Assembly: GCA_027924585.1 (NCBI GenBank)
Contig: BSBM01000877.1
Span: 1,526,501-1,590,500, forward strand
Source: Larix kaempferi
Taxonomy: Eukaryota > Streptophyta > Pinopsida > Pinales > Pinaceae
Direction of reading: 5' to 3'
DNA: 64,000 bases
Part shown: positions 39,081-50,133 of the stretch, one piece after another
Numbering within the stretch: the first letter of the stretch is position 1
How the letters are laid out: every line of letters begins with the position of its first letter
Translations under genes and position numbers: made by a program
The notes under the pieces: generated by a model
What the model was told of the DNA's origin: nothing
The model's input: the letters and a program-made list of their open reading frames with translations, nothing else
Databases searched by the model: none

Positions 39081-39790
39081 TGTTAACACCCACAAAGTGT
39101 TCACTAGCTCATTTCCTTATTCACATGACCCATTTGTCCACTTTTTCACCATTGGAGCCTCTAAAGCCATCAAAAGGTCACCAAAAGACCTTAATACACC
39201 CCTTTTTCCACTCAAAATGAATATTTTTCCTCAAAAAACATAAAAAACCCTCAAAAAGGGTCCAGAATTCCCAAAAATATTAAAAAGGGAATAAAAATAT
39301 TCAAAATATTCAAAAAAGGGAAAATGAGGGAAAAAGTACCTAAACCATGTTGGTCAATACCATTGGTTTCCTCAAAACCATAATGGTATTCCCCACCACC
39401 AAAAACTATAAAAAGGTGGTAGGGGCTCCTCACTTTCCATCCATCCATCATCCTATCCTCATGCTGCCAAAATCCCCTTTGAGCATTGCCCACCTTTTGA
39501 GCCTTGCACAAACCAGGAAGCATTGGAGAAGAAGAGACCTTTGGAGCTTGGAGCTACTCAACAATCTTCATCATTTGGAGGTATTACTATTGCAAGCATT
39601 TGCTTGCCCTTATTCTTAATACAAAAATCTTTTTCATATATTGTCAATCGTTTTTACTTTTCATAATATTTCCATTATTTGCTTCATAGATCCATGGTTA
39701 ATATAGTTTAGATTAATTTGTTATTTATTTCTATTGAAACTGCTGCTACTAGTTAGCAGCTGCCCATTGCACTAAGCCTGGTTGCAAAAC
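39081..39790 (+). repeat. 3' LTR of the Tat element
   Basis: It starts TGTTAACACCC like the 5' copy and matches it closely to GGTTGCAAAAC, then diverges. The last eight or so bases of the 5' copy are absent, and the five-base flank does not repeat ggatc, so the end was trimmed or rearranged. TATA box at 39407-39414. Confidence 0.88.
39407..39414 (+). promoter_or_regulatory. TATA box in the 3' LTR
   Basis: TATAAAAA, identical in context to 23608-23615. It could drive transcription into the right flank. Confidence 0.6.
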
Positions 39791-42076
39791 ATCCACCAAT
39801 AAACCTCATGGACTCTATTATTCATCCCAGTATTCTTTATGTTTCTGAGGTGTGGGGCCTAGCCTGCTCGAGTCAATTGGGCCAAGTGTACAAACCCTCA
39901 TGCTCTATCGCATCATCAAGAGCAAGCCAATAGCTCCCTACGCCATTCTTTATGAAAGATTGTGGCCGGGTCCTATTAAAGTCAAGCCAGAGCTTCAGAA
40001 CTTGGACTGCCCAGATAAAAGGGAAACAACTATCGTTCCAAAACCAAACTTGAACAGGCTGGAGGTTGTATCCCAAAGATCTCAAAGAATTCATGATCCC
40101 ATATGAATCCCATTACAAATATTTTGAATCCCAGCAAGCTAAAAGGGTTCTGGGTAGTTTATTGGAGTAACAACAGTACAGGAGCTTTAGCAGTGGAGTT
40201 GAGCATGGTACCCGTATGCCCTACAGCATTGTGGGCAGTCTATTTTGAGGAAACAGACACCTACAACAACCTTCTAGAAATTATGGGCCTTAAAATTGAC
40301 CCAAATCGGCAGTAGTAATCACTAAACATCCCTGCATTTAATGAGTTTCAGAATCCTCTAGGCAGATTGCAATGTAATAAAACCTTGGAGAAGTTTATAT
40401 CATCAATCAAATGAAGAAAACAAGAGTTTGATCCCCTATTGTGATTTCTAGTCAGCATGAAACAGGCCTGCATTGGATTTGTTGTACAGTCCATTGGAGT
40501 ATCCATTGTCTAGGGTTTTGAAGACAAGTGCATTTGAGGACTGTTAACAATCAAAATCATCAGTAGTGTAACGGCAGTCAAACTGTAACATCAGTGAGTC
40601 CATCCTAAAAGGATCGGATTGCAGTATAGAGGTAGCATGACAGCCATGCCTCAGTCTGATATGCACCTATATTCCATCACACTTGTCGCACTTTGAGATT
40701 GGTCTTATTTCAGACCTGTAGAGGAGTTGCTGCCCTAGTAGAGGGTTAAAACAATTTGCAAGCTATTGGAAATAAGCATGGTAGGGTTAAAACAATTTGC
40801 AATTCATAATGTGCACCAAGACCATCAATGAGTTTCCATATCAAATATCAAAATAAGAAAATAGAAGTGAAAATGATGAAAATCAAGTAAATCATGTTTG
40901 ACAATTTGAGGGACCCAAGATCTGAGCAACATCCAACTCTAACAACACAACAATTGCCCCTATTTTACACAAATTATTACCCTTCAGGGGTTGAACAACA
41001 ACCACCATATTTGAGAAGAGATGAACACAAGGCCGCATCCCCTTCAATGGAAGAACTGAGCCCTTCGTTGGCAGGGAAACAAATCCTATCCCCTATGGTG
41101 GAATGGAAGAATTCACCCTCAAAATGATGGGGAGAGCTTAGAAAAAATAGGAAAAAGGGGGAAACAGCATAGCAGATTGCAGTAGTGTGGATCCAAAAGG
41201 AAGCATATGATTCATCATTGTTAAGCAGGCAAATAGGGAAAAGCATTCACCAAAGTGATGAACCCAAACACAATCATAGCAATTGTACAATATACTAGTT
41301 GTAGAGAGTTTTGGGTTTCTTTTTTTAACTGTTGGTTACCTAAGCATTCAATCTTACAATTTTATAACCTATAGAGCAAATTTACAATTTGTATGCTTGA
41401 TGAAAAAAAACAATGCATCCATTTTCCTTTTTGATAATTTAACATTTGAAGACAATCATTTTTTCGTAGGTATGTAATTTTTTTGTGGTTGATTTAAAAC
41501 ATATATCATGAGGACCAAGACTTTTTCACTTTTAAATTAATTGAATTGAATATTAGAAAAAGTGGCACTACAGTTGTTGAGCTTCCCTTATGGACTTCTT
41601 GGTAATGCGGCACAATATAATATTCTCTTATACGTTGAAATTCCATTTGAGCATCTAAGAAACACAAGAAATTCCTGAAGATTTAAACAACCTTTCTATT
41701 ATACCCATGTAGTAGAGATGTCAAAGTTATGAGGTAAAATTGGAAATGGGGATGTCAGGAGGAGGCTCCAATGTGTCTTGTTGCAGGCTAGAAATTCCAT
41801 AGTTCACTAGAGTCTATTATTGATTTTATTGTTTGTTTGGTTATATGCTGCCATGCAATTTATAGGTTTCACCTATTATTGCTCCCATGCAATTTATAGG
41901 TTTCACCTATTATTGCTGCCATGCAATAGGATCTGTATACAACATGCATAGGGTACGGATAAATTGTTTTCTTGTTTCATGCCAAACCCAAGTCATTGAC
42001 ACAATAGAAATCTACTCTACCTTGAGACTACATTAACACAAAACCTCAAAGATGATAGGAAAATAAAATAAAATAC
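39791..42076. other. No recognised gene; traces of LINE-like sequence
   Basis: Near 39818-39880 the plus strand reads IIHPSILYVSEVWGLAC, which recalls the SEVWG segment of some non-LTR retrotransposons, but the remainder is degraded. A 34-bp tandem duplication (tgcaatttataggtttcacc unit) lies near 41852-41930. Confidence 0.35.
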
Positions 42077-42384
42077 CTCTGAAGACTCTAACTCTAGCTG
42101 CAAAGTCTCTGAGTCTTCTGCATCTTGTCTGAGAGATTCACTACAAGATAAATGGTACTTTTCTTTCAGTATTTCCTTTTGCACCCATATGCTCTTCTTC
42201 AAAGAATCAACCTTTCTTCTTAGTCTTTGAAATTCCATCTCCATTTCAAGAGAATGATTCCTTTCTTTTTCATTAGCTACTTGAACTTTTGAATACTCCC
42301 CTTCATTGGATTTAGATGCATCAATAGTGTAAATATTATATTTAAAAGATTCCAGAAGCTTGGCAGCAAACATGATGATTTCAT
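42077..42384 (-). CDS. Coiled-coil exon of an unrecognised protein
   Basis: The segment lies between an AG acceptor (GCTAG) and a GTATTT donor and encodes about 102 residues without stops. From residue 30 on it is strongly heptad-like: KERNHSLEMEMEFQRLRRKV, DSLKKSIWVQKEILKE and SLRQDAEDSETLQLELESSE. It lies downstream of exon-like segments at 42.6 and 43.1 kb on the same strand and may belong with them. The family is not recognised. Confidence 0.5.
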
Positions 42385-42544
42385 CTAGCAGTGAGAGAGC
42401 GACTAAACTCGCATTCCTTCAAATTGGTCCTATATATCTTGATCAAGCTTGATCAACCCAAAGCCTGGATTCAATACAACTTCATTTTTTGTAGTGATTT
42501 CTTCCTCATGTGCCTTGCCAACCATTGGGTTTTCAGCATTTTCT

Positions 42545-42748
42545 TCATTCCCAATAAAACAAAAATCTGTCCCCATCTGCAAATTTTGTTGTACGAGCAG
42601 AATAGCACCTTAATGGTGGTCGAGGAGGATGTGGGAGAATGATAGGGTTTGATTTAGATCCGTCTTTAGGCACACTGGTAGATCTATTTGTACAACATAC
42701 CTTTGCTCCTCTAGTTGTGCCATAACCTGCGCCATGACCATTCGGCAT
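42545..42748 (-). CDS. Possible exon with PHPPRPPL motif
   Basis: An open segment reading SNPIILPHPPRPPLRCYSAR and TTKFADGDRF before a stop. Composition and the lack of shadow features suggest true coding, but splice sites are uncertain (a GTATG lies inside near 42700). Unrecognised. Confidence 0.3.
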   Translation of the reverse strand: MPNGHGAGYGTTRGAKVCCTNRSTSVPKDGSKSNPIILPHPPRPPLRCYSARTTKFADGDRFLFYWE

Positions 42749-43029
42749 AGCTGCATTGCAAAGACATTAGATGGGTACCTATTGGATAAATATTCAAAAC
42801 ATTATCATAATCTTCATCCACCTCACCCAAATCTAAAAATGAATTTCTATTAAGAATATCCAATTTAGGCACTGAAATAACCAAACCCACTCACCAGAAA
42901 CCCTATAGGACTTCTTTATTCAAAACTATAGAAAAATTGTGCAATCAACTTACTGAAAACAAAATTTAAGTGTGTCATTTCTATCCTTGCAATTAAAAAC
43001 CTGAGGATCTTATATATGTGAGCATTTGA

Positions 43030-43345
43030 TCCCTTGTCTGTAAACATCCTTGCTACTGGTTGAATATTTATTGACATCACTTAAATTGCTCTGGTTTTTC
43101 TCTGCAGAGCTGCTGGAAAAGACATAATAAGAGGGAGAGTAGCTTTCTCTGTCCAAGGATGATGATTTTGTCATGCCTTTGGGAGAATACCAGTTCAAAT
43201 CCCTTCCACTTGGGGATTTTTTTCTTCAATCTTGGCCCATCTGCACTTCAAATTGTCTCCCCTGTTCTCCACCATGAACTCCCGAAAATTCAATATCCTT
43301 CCCCAATGGTACGAGTTTTCGTGTATGCCCTTGAAAATTCATAAG
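43030..43345 (-). pseudogene. Exon-like segment paralogous to 20.3 kb
   Basis: The frame starts MNFQGHTRKLVPLGKDIEF, runs through GQD, TGA, RKKSPSGRDLNWYSPKG and continues SSSLDRESYSPSYYVFSSSS, AEKNQSNLSDVN and SSKDVYRQG. The last part is homologous to 20286-20395. Where the 20-kb copy has a GT donor after CAAG, this copy reads GG. The TGA and lost donor suggest a pseudo-exon. The protein is unrecognised. Confidence 0.45.
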
Positions 43346-44829
43346 TGCTCCAAATTCATTTCATTTTTTATCAAATTGCAAAGTGAGTATTTGCAATGGC
43401 AGAATCCCAAATTAGTAATTAACATGAAAACTACCTGGATGAGTGGATGTGAGGAATAGATGGGAAGGTCGCAAATCAATATGCGAGGAACCGTTTCCGC
43501 ACTACTTCTTCTTCAACTGTGACTTCTTGGACTGTGATTTCTTGGACTGAGCGGGATTTCTCAACATTTCTTTGGGTTTTGGCGACTTTATGCATATATA
43601 TATCAATGAAATTTAGAAATTCCAAAAAATAAAACACAAACACAAACACATATAAAACATATATAAGAAAATCAATTAAAATCGAAGGTATTCCATTTCA
43701 AATTATATATTTAGCCATGGAATAATGAAAATTGGTGAGAAAAATAATTTTTGATGGTGAACTTAAATGACATCCATGAGAATGACAAATTTTAGTAACA
43801 GATATTTTTATTAGGTTAGTAATGCATTAAACCATATAAGACCATGTATTTATGAGTTTATATTGAGTACACATGATGACGATAATGTATCACTCCCATA
43901 TATGAGTTCTTCTAAAGCCGAGATGACAGAATGAGGGGAAATATGGAGTCACTATTGCATGAAAGGAGACTAGACATTAGATGGATCATCAATTTGATGT
44001 CTCGCTAGGACGTCACAATCACTAGCACTAAACTGATCTATATATATTTAGACCCACTCGTAAAATATTGCAATATTTTCCATTGCCGAGCTATGACACA
44101 TGAGGGGGTCTCTAAATCCAATATCTACATTAAACTTGGGAAAAATAAAAAGGAGGGGCTTAGGATAACCTAGAAGAAGAGATGTGTTTAGGGGTCTTTT
44201 CAATTTTTCAAATATAAAAGGATATTGAATTTTTTTTTGCAAAGAGATACCTATGGGGAATATTTAAAACTTTGTGGATATAGGCATAGCGAAAAAAATG
44301 ACGAAGGACATGACCAATAAATTAATTAGAGGATGCAAAAAATATGAATTTTAACTCACAAGATGCAATAGATTTTAACTTGCCAAAACTTTGATTGACC
44401 GTCGAAAGGATCAAACAGGCTTGGAATTTAGAAAACAAAATATGGAGATGATCAGAGAAACGAGTTGAACACAATGGCATAGACCCCATGACATGACGAA
44501 GCATTTGGTGAGAAACGACCATTTGCAAAAAGATGACACCAACTGGACTATGACGATGCACATGATGTGACTTGGTAAGTCTACCGAAAGAGTGATATGA
44601 TAACAAAAATTGCCAAATAAGATATGGACATGACAAGCACATCAAATTGGACATGGCGGTAGAAACGAAATGATTTTGCAAAAAGGTTTAATAGGTTCAC
44701 CTTTGGCATCATGTTCCGACAACTTTGAAAACATGTTGATGTTGACCATCAACATCTAAAAGGTGTCTCCAAATCCATTTGTGGTGTTAAAATTTAGTAA
44801 ATTGTAAAAATTGTAATTTTCCATTAACG
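43346..44829. other. No recognised gene
   Basis: AT-rich sequence with no domain-bearing frame; a 119-codon minus-strand frame at 44322-44681 has no known domain. Confidence 0.5.
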
Positions 44830-45124
44830 GGGTGACACAACTAAAAATTACTAACATAAACGACTAATTCATATTCTTAGTCTTTGTTAGCTAGTCATAT
44901 TTGTATTCTTGTGACTAAATTAGTCATTTACGTTAGTCATTTTTATTTTAGTCACTTGTTATCTAATTATATATTATATCCAGTGACTAAATTAGTCATT
45001 TATCTTAGTCGTTTTTAGTTGGCTCACTTAAAGTTGCTCAATTTTGGTCATTTATCCCTTGAAAAAACTGTGATGACTAACTTTTTTAGTCGCCTAGTCA
45101 CTTATCTTTCATTTTGTACTAGTG
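44830..45124 (+). mobile_element. Foldback element copy 3, headless
   Basis: The right end CACTTATCTTTCATTTTGTA then CTAGTG at 45099-45124 matches the tail of the tRNA-headed family. The body has repeated TTAGTCATTT and AACGACTAA motifs that can pair. No tRNA-like head is found on the left, so the copy is truncated; the left limit is approximate. Confidence 0.5.
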
Positions 45125-45580
45125 AGAGACAAAAGAATTTTATCCTAGGAAATCGAATAGGGAGAAAACCCAACAACCTTTCTTAAGAAGAATGATTCCA
45201 TTAATAAGAGTACAACAACAACAATATGAAGAACCCTAGTTCACAAGGGTTTGACAAACATCACTTGTTACCCAGTCACAGAGAAGATGCGTACTTGTTG
45301 GAGAATGTAGTGAAACCAAGAAAAGATATAAAAGTCTTGAACTTATTCTCCAATCTTCACTTTTCCTTTCGAGACTTGTGCACCAAATAGGAGAGGATGT
45401 CACCATGAATTGGATGGATGAAATGAGGAATCACTCCTCTTATTTATATTCATCAAGTCACTTGAATTTCACTTATGGGGTTGACTTCTCTTTCTACCAA
45501 GGCCTATTTGCTATTTGACCACTTCAATTTTGATTTTAATGTTGACCACTTTATTATTGGATTTTCTATCTTTCTTAAGA
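45125..45580. other. Interval between two foldback elements, no gene
   Basis: No coding frame. It lies between two outward-facing element ends (tail at 45124 and tail at 45581). Confidence 0.5.
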
Positions 45581-46138
45581 CACTAGTACAAAATGAAAGA
45601 TAAGTGACCAAAATCCGCATATAAATGGCCACTTTTGATTTGGCGATCACTAGTGGCTAATTTCCAGTCTCTTATCACGCGACCAAAAATGTGGTCAGAT
45701 TTAGTTTGGTCATTTATAGGTTCTCTTTTGGTCATTAATTTGGTCGTATGTTTGGTCATTAATCTGGTCATATTTTTTGTCATTAATTGTCACGATTAAT
45801 GACCAAATTAGTGACCAAAAATATGACCAAATTAATGACCACAGACGGACTATAAATGAACAAACTAAAAGCGACCACTTTTTCGGTCGCGTGATAAGAG
45901 ACCGGAAATTAGCCACCAAAACTATCATTTGGCGGTTTATATGTGAATTTTGGTCATTTGTTTGGTCGCTTATCTCTCATTTTTTGGTCACTTATCTCTC
46001 ATTTTTTGGTCACTAATTTAGCCTTTTTTAGCCATTTTATATGCAAATATTCACTGATTTTTGTAGATAGGGTATGTAGGAATCAAACCACCAATCTCCT
46101 ACATGTAAGGTAGGTGCTCTTCCATTGAGCTAGTACCC
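45581..46138 (-). mobile_element. tRNA-headed foldback element, copy 4
   Basis: The outer end is CACTAGTACAAAATGAAAGA at 45581. The body is a long imperfect palindrome centred near 45793: TTGGTCATTAATCTGGTCAT on the left pairs with ATTAGTGACC and ATGACCAAATTAATGACC on the right, and TCTCTTATCACGCGACC pairs with GGTCGCGTGATAAGAGA. The tRNA-like head on the minus strand (46070-46138) has a perfect 5-bp anticodon stem around loop CTTACAT. It is the best-preserved foldback copy in the window. Confidence 0.72.
46070..46138 (-). other. tRNA-like head of foldback element copy 4
   Basis: GGGTACTAGCTCAATGGAAG, then an anticodon arm CCTAC-CTTACAT-GTAGG (would read UAC), then GGTTTGATTCC as B box and TACCC at the end. 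The T-stem pairs poorly, so this is a tRNA-derived promoter more than a functional tRNA. Confidence 0.5.
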
Positions 46139-47674
46139 TTGAAGTCCAGTAATGTATTAAGAACCATGACACGGTTTTATAACTTCTCTTGCAATTTCTC
46201 CATTTTCCCTCTGTTATCCTTACAACCAGCATCCAATCACTTTGGACTCGCAAGTTCTAAATTCCATTATCTATGAATATTTTTATCCAATTATGAGGGC
46301 ATAAACTTCAGCCTCTCTAAAGCTTTCCCCATTATTGTATCAGAAACGATAATAACTTGACTAATCTTGAATTAAGATAGCTCCCACCAACTAGCCTTTC
46401 CTAGGTTTCATCAAGTTGACATTTGTCTCTAGTTATGCCACTAGGAATGTGTTTACAAAATATCCTTCTTTAGCAGTGGAGTGTACTTGAGGATTGTTAA
46501 TTAACAATAATATCCATTCTCAAGCATTGAACAGATAAGATGTCCGACACAAGGTTTATGATTAAAATGGTTAAATGTAATGCTAGAAGCCAAGCAATTT
46601 CAAATTTCAATAGACTTTGAAAAAACTACAAAAACCAGGGATGCTTTTCTCTAGGAACCCCTTTAACAAGATGACCTAAAGCCCAATTCCATAAGCTCCT
46701 CGGAGCAAAGGATCTGCAATAAATTTTGTGTTCCAATATCTACATTATTCTAAGTGGCATGTTGCAAAGTCAATGCTGCAATCAAACCATATTTTCCATC
46801 TCCAAACCTGTATGCATCACTGCCAGCATCTCTAAGATGGTTGTTTTTAGTCTTTTGGTAAGGTAGTCACAGGTTCTCTTTCAACAAATACAAATCAACA
46901 AGTTTCTATGAAGGATTGTGGAGGAATCAGTAATCCACTGATGAGAATTTGTGGTGAAAAAATGAATAATTGCTCAAAGGGTCCAAAATGAAGCAACAAT
47001 AGTAGACAAGATGCAAATAGTCCTCGAGGGAAATTCGGTACATGATCAACAAACATGGTATTTTGTATATATATGCTTGTAGCACAAATAAAGAGGTTGG
47101 CAAGATGCTTATATGACCCCTATTGCAATAGGAAATGATTTTTTCTTGTACTTAATGAAGAAACAATGTGATATCATAAAGTTCCATGATCATTTTGCTG
47201 AAACATTTAAAAAACAAGACAAAAAATTAGACCAGAACAGGCATATCCATTAAACAATTAAAAACATTAGGGATGCACCATGTTTAGCTGATGAAAAACA
47301 TAGGAGAGAACCTCCATTAAAATGGAAGATCTAGAGATTTGATATGCTGACTCTTCATGTTTCTTTATCGTACCAAGATTGTTCTTGGTCATATATATGA
47401 GAATCCAAAAATCCATCCAGCCGTCTGTTAAAAAAATGTGATCACAGTAAAATGTGATCCAAGAGTAGCACCTGGATAGTGGAGTCATCATAGCAAGTTG
47501 AAAAGAGTTGCTGCAAGCAGGAAAAATAAATGAAGTATTCAAAAACTATTGATCTGAAATTGGAAGTTGTAAAAGATATAAGGAAAGACATTTACATGGA
47601 CCCTCGTGGCATTAAAGTAATAAAACCCCAAGACAAAATGTTAAAAAAACCTTCTGAAGAATTATCTACTCTAC
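46139..47674. other. No recognised gene
   Basis: No frame with a recognisable domain; probably intergenic or intronic. Confidence 0.5.
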
Positions 47675-47805
47675 CTGGTATTCAAGATGTGCATCTCGGA
47701 ACACTTGTACAGCAACGGCCCAGAAATACAATGAATTCCTCTCCACCTGTACATATTCTTGTACATCCTTATTATCTAAACTCAAACATAGATTTTCTTC
47801 CAAGC
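47675..47805 (-). CDS. Single exon of an unrecognised protein
   Basis: A 131-bp minus-strand segment between TTGCAG and CAG/GTAG. After two leading bases it gives 43 codons (LEENLCLSLDNKDVQEYVQ, VERNSLYFWAVAVQVFRDA, HLEYQ) that fill the exon exactly. Splice sites and continuous frame suggest a genuine exon. It lies downstream of the ARM-like exons on the same strand; a shared gene is possible. Confidence 0.45.
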
Positions 47806-48828
47806 CTGCAATCAATCACAGAAGTAATTTTACTTTCCATGCTACCAACGGCAAGGAAAAAACAAGAGTGGCCCATAAGCTTAATTTCACTTTCTCATTC
47901 TATTCTAGGAAGACATTTTCCGTTTGTTAAAGCATACCATCTTCTTTGCATGGGCAAAATATGCAACCTTGTTAAGTAATTAGCTCCTGAAATACGCCAT
48001 TTCACACCCATTACATTTCAAAAAAGGCCTAGAATTGGAAGACAGTTTGATCAGATCTACCTTGTAGCAGCCAAGCAAATCCAAGGCAGAGTCTCACATG
48101 CTTGGTCAGAGGATTCCCTTTCAAAATCTCCAAACAAAATAGGCTTTCATCTTTTTAATTTATGCATTCTCCTCCTTTTGATCAGCTATTAGAATGATCA
48201 AAGAACTTCTTACAATTAGTCTGACATAGTATAGAAATATCTTCTAAAATCCCAAAATAATTCGGATTCCTCCTTTATCAGATATATGTCAAATTTGTGG
48301 GAAAACCAGCAAACAAAATAGAAGATAACTACCCTACAAGACGTTGTTCCCTCTCTGTAGTTATTAGTATTTGAATAAATATACAGAGCACCAAGATGGA
48401 CTTGTTCATTATTGAAATTTCTGTGAAAACCTACAAAAGTGCCAGAAATCAAGCTTTTGGTAATCACATGTACAGTTTCTCCTCTTGTCACTGAGGTTGA
48501 AGCTAAATATGAAAATTCCAAATGCCATGTGATCAAGCCAATTTCACAAGAATAAATAATATACTTGCAGCAATCTTTGCATCACAAGAATGGGTACCAA
48601 AGACAATATTGATCTTGCAATCAAGATCAAAGTCTTCATGAGAAAATGATGTGTGAATAAATATATAGACATCCATGAGGTATGAATCCTATAGTATGGA
48701 AAGTTGCACCAAACGCTTCTGACACATTGGATTCAAGCTCAAACCACCTGATTTATCCCTATCAGTTTTTAATTGCACGTCTTTATATTTGATGATACTT
48801 GACCTTTCTCTAGTTTCTTTACTCTTAC
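47806..48828. other. Probable intronic or intergenic DNA
   Basis: One possible minus-strand exon near 48430-48510 (LASTSVTRGETVHVITKS) ends at a GTTTTC donor but is not recognised. A second minus-strand frame closes at 48689. Confidence 0.4.
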
Positions 48829-50133
48829 CAGACCTGAATTGAGTTGATAACATATTAAAGACAAAGATTGCAACCATGGAACCAAAATTGGATTTCTTAC
48901 AGCATCATCAGAACCTGCCATAAGATCATAGGCATCCCCGAGTAATGTGTTGCAAACATATTCTGGCAACCCAATAATCAATTGAGCAAGAAGTTTCAAT
49001 AAATCAGGAAGTACCTGTGCCAGAAAACTCATGATCAGAAATGACATGAATAAAACTTCAATCAAGCTTGCAGCATTGCTTGGGCTATGTAGTCAGTAGA
49101 GTTGAATAATACACACATCTAAGTATAATAGCAACATGAAAAATGCATTGCTGTGTGGATCCTGACATTGCATGAACCTCAAAGGGCAATGATGCTGACA
49201 TAGTATATTTAGTCCAAAAAGGGTCACGCAAACTGGCTAATTAAATCACATGATCAAGTTAACTCTTAGGAGCCTGTATATCAACCAAAAAAAAAAGATG
49301 TAGAAGAAGCCCTTGCAAATTATTGGCAGACTTTGTTTCTCCCTTGACTTCAGCATTGTGGCCCATATTAGATGTGGAATTGGCATTATATATACTGTGA
49401 GTCTTCTGCACTAGGATATTAATGCAAAAACCAATAGCTGGACTTCCTGTAGGAAGATACCGTACCAAGGCCTGCACTCCTGAACTTAATCCTTCAAATG
49501 GAGTCAAGAGTGGATATGCCTGCACATTAGAGAGATGTCCTTATAATGTCTATAAATTAGAAGGCATTACATTAACAACATAGATTCCAAGGACCAAGAC
49601 ATTGTCTAATATTGCTAGCTCTGTTGCAAGATACTCATCTTGTAACAAAAAAGCACTATATCATCTTCAAAATGCATACCTCTAAATCTCTTTGTATATA
49701 GTATACAACAAGTTGCTCCTTCAATGATATCGTATCATCTTTCTTCTTATGTGATGAATCCATTCTCAAATTGTTCACTAACATAAATGTGATGAAGACT
49801 GCATGTGATCCACATGCTATCTTTTGATCTGGATGTTGCATGTATCTAAAATAATATAATTAAGGGATAAAACAAATGTAAAACTCATATGGCACAATCA
49901 ACAATGTCTAGATTTATCAAACAACTTGTACAAAAACTCTAAGATAAATTACCAACATTAATGGTGAAGTATAGAAGGATATAGAAACATCAATGGAGCT
50001 ACTTCCATCCCAAATACTACATCAGAAATTCTCTCCAAACAAGTTGGTAAGATACGCAGATAAAAGAAGATACGTGTAGTTTGTACCTCATCTTTATACC
50101 AAGAGTACTCTAAACAGTGTAATTTTGAAGGAC
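48829..50133 (-). CDS. ARM-repeat superfamily protein, 3' exons
   Basis: Four minus-strand exons: 50133-50087 (PSKLHCLEYSWYKDE), 49845-49680 (QHPDQKIACGSHAVFITF and LKEQLVVYYIQRDLE), 49519-49274 (AYPLLTPFEGLSSGVQALV, RYLPTGSPAIGFCINIL) and 49014-48829 (VLPDLLKLLAQLIIGLPEY, LVPWLQSLSLIC). The last two are exactly 82 and 62 codons and all joints inspected between them are in phase 0. The segments resemble an uncharacterised plant ARM-repeat protein (At3g57570-like, from memory). The intron after 49274 would start GC rather than GT. A further exon around 50000 is likely but not delimited. No stops within these exons, so the gene may be live, continuing beyond them. Confidence 0.6.
49015..49273 (-). 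other. Candidate GC-AG intron
   Basis: The exon GATATACAG is followed by GCTCCT, and the next exon starts after TGGCACAG. Protein continuity (VDIQ then VLPD) fixes the junction, so the donor is GC. It could be a functional GC-AG intron or a mutated donor. Confidence 0.5.

Larger units (their letters stand above)
23281..39790 (+). mobile_element. Tat-lineage Ty3/gypsy LTR retrotransposon, about 16.5 kb
   Basis: Two LTRs (23281-24017 and 39081-39790) enclose about 15 kb. In order: primer-binding site, a long leader with GC-rich repeats and a nested retroposed cDNA, gag, pol (PR-RT-RNase H-IN), a second RNase H in its own frame, a 58-bp repeat array, an antisense plant-mobile-domain gene, GC-rich repeats, a 150-bp repeat array, a polypurine tract and the 3' LTR. 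The inactive-looking first RNase H, the additional RNase H and an antisense ORF in the 3' region are known traits of the Tat lineage. LTRs differ by about ten substitutions and a 16-bp indel, so insertion is recent. The 3' LTR lacks its last bases and no target duplication is visible. Confidence 0.9.

Noticed and set aside
44700-44770. Short palindrome gttgatgttgaccatcaac as a regulatory site
   Set aside because: It is short and isolated with no gene nearby; chance cannot be excluded.
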